A stretch of DNA of 21,636 bases, taken from the IMG/VR virus record IMGVR_UViG_3300037563_000105, positions 1 through 21,636 of that record; one strand, given 5' to 3'. Positions 20,511 to 21,636 of the stretch are shown in pieces (positions within the stretch are counted from its first letter, which is position 1; every line of letters starts with the position of its first letter). The notes below the pieces were generated by a model. The model saw only the letters and a list, made by a program, of their open reading frames with translations. It did no database searches and was not told the DNA's origin. The translations under genes and the position numbers were made by a program. The DNA comes from a virus.

Positions 20511-20554
20511 CACTCCCGCCTTTCCTCTGCATCAATGCCCTCTTTGTTCCATCG

Positions 20555-21094
20555 CTAAACTTCGTTTCCCCAAGAATCCCAACCGTCTCTTTTATTTCTA
20601 GCAAAAAGCTCTATTCTTTCCGAATATGGACTTATGGATTCAATTAGTTCATAGGTTTTGACTGGTTTTTTACTGTGCTTAACCGGGGTATAGTATTGTG
20701 AAGTTAGGGAATATCTGCCATCTCCCATTTTTAATCCACCTTTATACCCAAAAAGAAGGTGTTGTGTCGTATTTACAAACCAAGGGCCAACTCCTGCTGG
20801 TTTATTGTATGTCAAAATATTTAAATATTTAAAACCCCATTTTTCCATAACATGAAAAGCATCGTGTAGTATTTTATTTGTTGCCCACAACCACAAGTGG
20901 GCCTCTTCGCCTGAAATAGATGGAACCGGAAGATTCAATATTTCCTCAATCTTCATTGTTGGATATGGCACAGGAACGGCTTCGCCAACTTTATAGACTC
21001 TCCCTGGCCTAGTGTCCTTTCCCTTACCCATCTTCCCCATTTCCCATGGAGGGTCGGCGTAAATAACATTGTATTTTTTAGTAGGAAATTCCAT
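20555..21094 (-). CDS. MT-A70-type DNA adenine methyltransferase
   Basis: 179 residues, start ATG behind GAAGGGGGTTAAAA. The catalytic motif DPPW lies at 14-17 (YNVIYADPPWEMG). Further family signs: a substrate/AdoMet region (MKIEEILNLPVPSISGEEAH, then LWLWATNKIL), LNILTYNKPAGVGPWFVNTTQHLLFG (FG of the GxFG-like motif) and PVKTYELIESISPYSERIELFA, the usual C-terminal motif. MT-A70 phage enzymes transfer a methyl group from AdoMet to adenine N6 and often protect phage DNA from restriction. Orphan, as no nuclease is adjacent. The upstream small gene overlaps its start by 17 bp. Confidence 0.85.
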   Translation of the reverse strand: MEFPTKKYNVIYADPPWEMGKMGKGKDTRPGRVYKVGEAVPVPYPTMKIEEILNLPVPSISGEEAHLWLWATNKILHDAFHVMEKWGFKYLNILTYNKPAGVGPWFVNTTQHLLFGYKGGLKMGDGRYSLTSQYYTPVKHSKKPVKTYELIESISPYSERIELFARNKRDGWDSWGNEV

Positions 21095-21239
21095 TTTTAA
21101 CCCCCTTCATAATCAAGTAATCTTCGACTGGATCGCCAGTCAGTTTATCTTGTATGTCTTTCGGAATACGATTTTCCCATTCCACAAAAGCTTCTGCGGC
21201 CTCTTCACCGAATTCCTCTAAAACCTGTTGATAATTCAT
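21078..21239 (-). CDS. Unknown acidic 53-residue protein
   Basis: The ATG at 21239 follows AAAGGGAGGCGGT from leader repeat 3b. Product MNYQQVLEEFGEEAAEAFVE, then WENRIPKDIQDKLTGDPVED and a short tail; strongly acidic, helical. It runs 17 bp into the methyltransferase gene, so translation may be coupled. No family recognised. Confidence 0.6.
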   Translation of the reverse strand: MNYQQVLEEFGEEAAEAFVEWENRIPKDIQDKLTGDPVEDYLIMKGVKNGISY

Positions 21240-21240
21240 A

Positions 21241-21263
21241 CCGCCTCCCTTTCAATGGAACAA
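21241..21263 (-). repeat. Initiation leader repeat 3b
   Basis: Exact 23-base twin of 19145-19167 (CCGCCTCCCTTTCAATGG and five more bases), here before the acidic 53-residue gene. The region beyond the repeat differs, so the homology is confined to the leader. Confidence 0.6.
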
Positions 21264-21282
21264 AGACTCCGATTCAAAGCAA

Positions 21283-21456
21283 TTAACAGCTTTCTAAAAT
21301 CCTGTCAATAACCTCAGTATGCTTTTCATAATATCTTTCCAATTTTCGCTTCCTTTTTAAAAATCTTACAACGTCTCGATGAACAGCTTTAGCTCGTTTT
21401 TTCCATTGGAGTTCTTCTCGTTTGTGCTTTTGACAGTTTAATTTATGACACCCCAT
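21283..21456 (-). CDS. Unknown basic 57-residue protein
   Basis: Start ATG at 21456 behind GAAAGGGGCTGT. Product MGCHKLNCQKHKREELQWKK, then a Lys/Arg-rich helix (RFLKRKRKLERYYEKHTEVI) ending ILESC. Cys3, His4, Cys8 and His11 near the N-terminus could bind zinc. Likely a nucleic-acid-binding accessory factor; no family recognised. Confidence 0.55.
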   Translation of the reverse strand: MGCHKLNCQKHKREELQWKKRAKAVHRDVVRFLKRKRKLERYYEKHTEVIDRILESC

Positions 21457-21466
21457 ACAGCCCCTT

Positions 21467-21636
21467 TCAAGCGTGTTTGCATTTATTCACATCATTTCTT
21501 AGAAACTCCTGCAACTTTTCCCACCTGTCCGTTGCCTTGGCTAGTTCAGCCTCTGCCTTCATCAATCGCACGTTTATCTTCTCGAATTCGGCCTCCTTGG
21601 CGGCGAGGCCCTGGGCGTAGGCGATATTTAAAATTT
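21467..21636 (-). CDS. Partial unknown coiled-coil protein (C-terminus)
   Basis: An open frame entering from the right edge: 55 residues ending at TGA (21469-21467). It is helical with heptad character (GLAAKEAEFEKINVRLMKAE, then LAKATDRWEKLQEF), ending in KCKHA. The start is outside the window. The next gene follows 10 bp further on. No family recognised. Confidence 0.5.
   Translation of the reverse strand, partial: ILNIAYAQGLAAKEAEFEKINVRLMKAEAELAKATDRWEKLQEFLRNDVNKCKHA

Noticed and set aside
1-21636. Integrase, lysis genes, reverse transcriptase or template repeats, insertion sequences, toxin-antitoxin pairs
   Set aside because: None of the readable proteins carries the needed motifs, so no such call is made; they may lie outside the window.

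Overview
The window looks like a fragment of a tailed double-stranded DNA phage (Caudoviricetes) with a podovirus-type head cassette. Read leftwards on the minus strand from about 9.0 kb, it carries a zinc ribbon protein, small terminase, a Tad2/DUF2829-like protein, large terminase, three small unknown proteins, portal (head-to-tail connector), a Bbp19-like protein, a scaffold-like protein, major capsid protein, a Bbp16-like cement protein and an unknown protein. From portal to cement protein this is the order I recall for Bordetella phage BPP-1 and its relatives. Both window ends cut genes, so the genome continues on each side. I see no integrase, lysis gene, tRNA, CRISPR array, insertion sequence or reverse transcriptase, and nothing that fixes the host; mid-range GC and strong GGAGG-type ribosome sites suit an ordinary bacterium.

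Layout. (1) 1-8967, minus strand: packaging and head genes, tightly packed, with ATGA or TGATG stop/start overlaps and some TTG or GTG starts. (2) 8968-10159: a 1.2 kb divergent control region with palindromes, a repeated CATAACG heptamer, four GGTTTGC repeats, a DnaA-box-like 9-mer beside AT-rich DNA, a leftward promoter behind a leftward terminator, and a rightward extended -10 promoter. It is the best candidate for an early/late switch and possibly an origin. (3) 10160-14460, plus strand: small accessory genes: an LPD29-domain protein with two zinc ribbons, three successive genes built from short tandem repeats (72 Ala/Asp/Tyr/Ser codons; ten 7-residue units; five 11-residue units), and a ribbon-helix-helix protein. 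(4) 14396-21636, minus strand: replication and DNA metabolism: an MT-A70-type adenine methyltransferase, several small proteins, an SF2 helicase with a zinc ribbon, two small overlapping genes, a VRR-NUC nuclease and a Toprim primase/VirE-like helicase. Regions 3 and 4 converge and overlap by 65 bp.

How it fits together. The right-hand module would copy and process phage DNA, region 3 probably supplies host-takeover or counter-defence proteins, and the left module builds and fills heads. The most notable observations are a candidate Thoeris/CBASS signal sponge between the terminase genes, translation-initiation leaders reused in front of unrelated genes (four families), and a chain of three GNRA-tetraloop hairpins between two accessory genes with a possible alternative fold over the next ribosome binding site. 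Ten small genes of 25 to 57 codons, plus one small gene cut by each window end, were read directly from the sequence.
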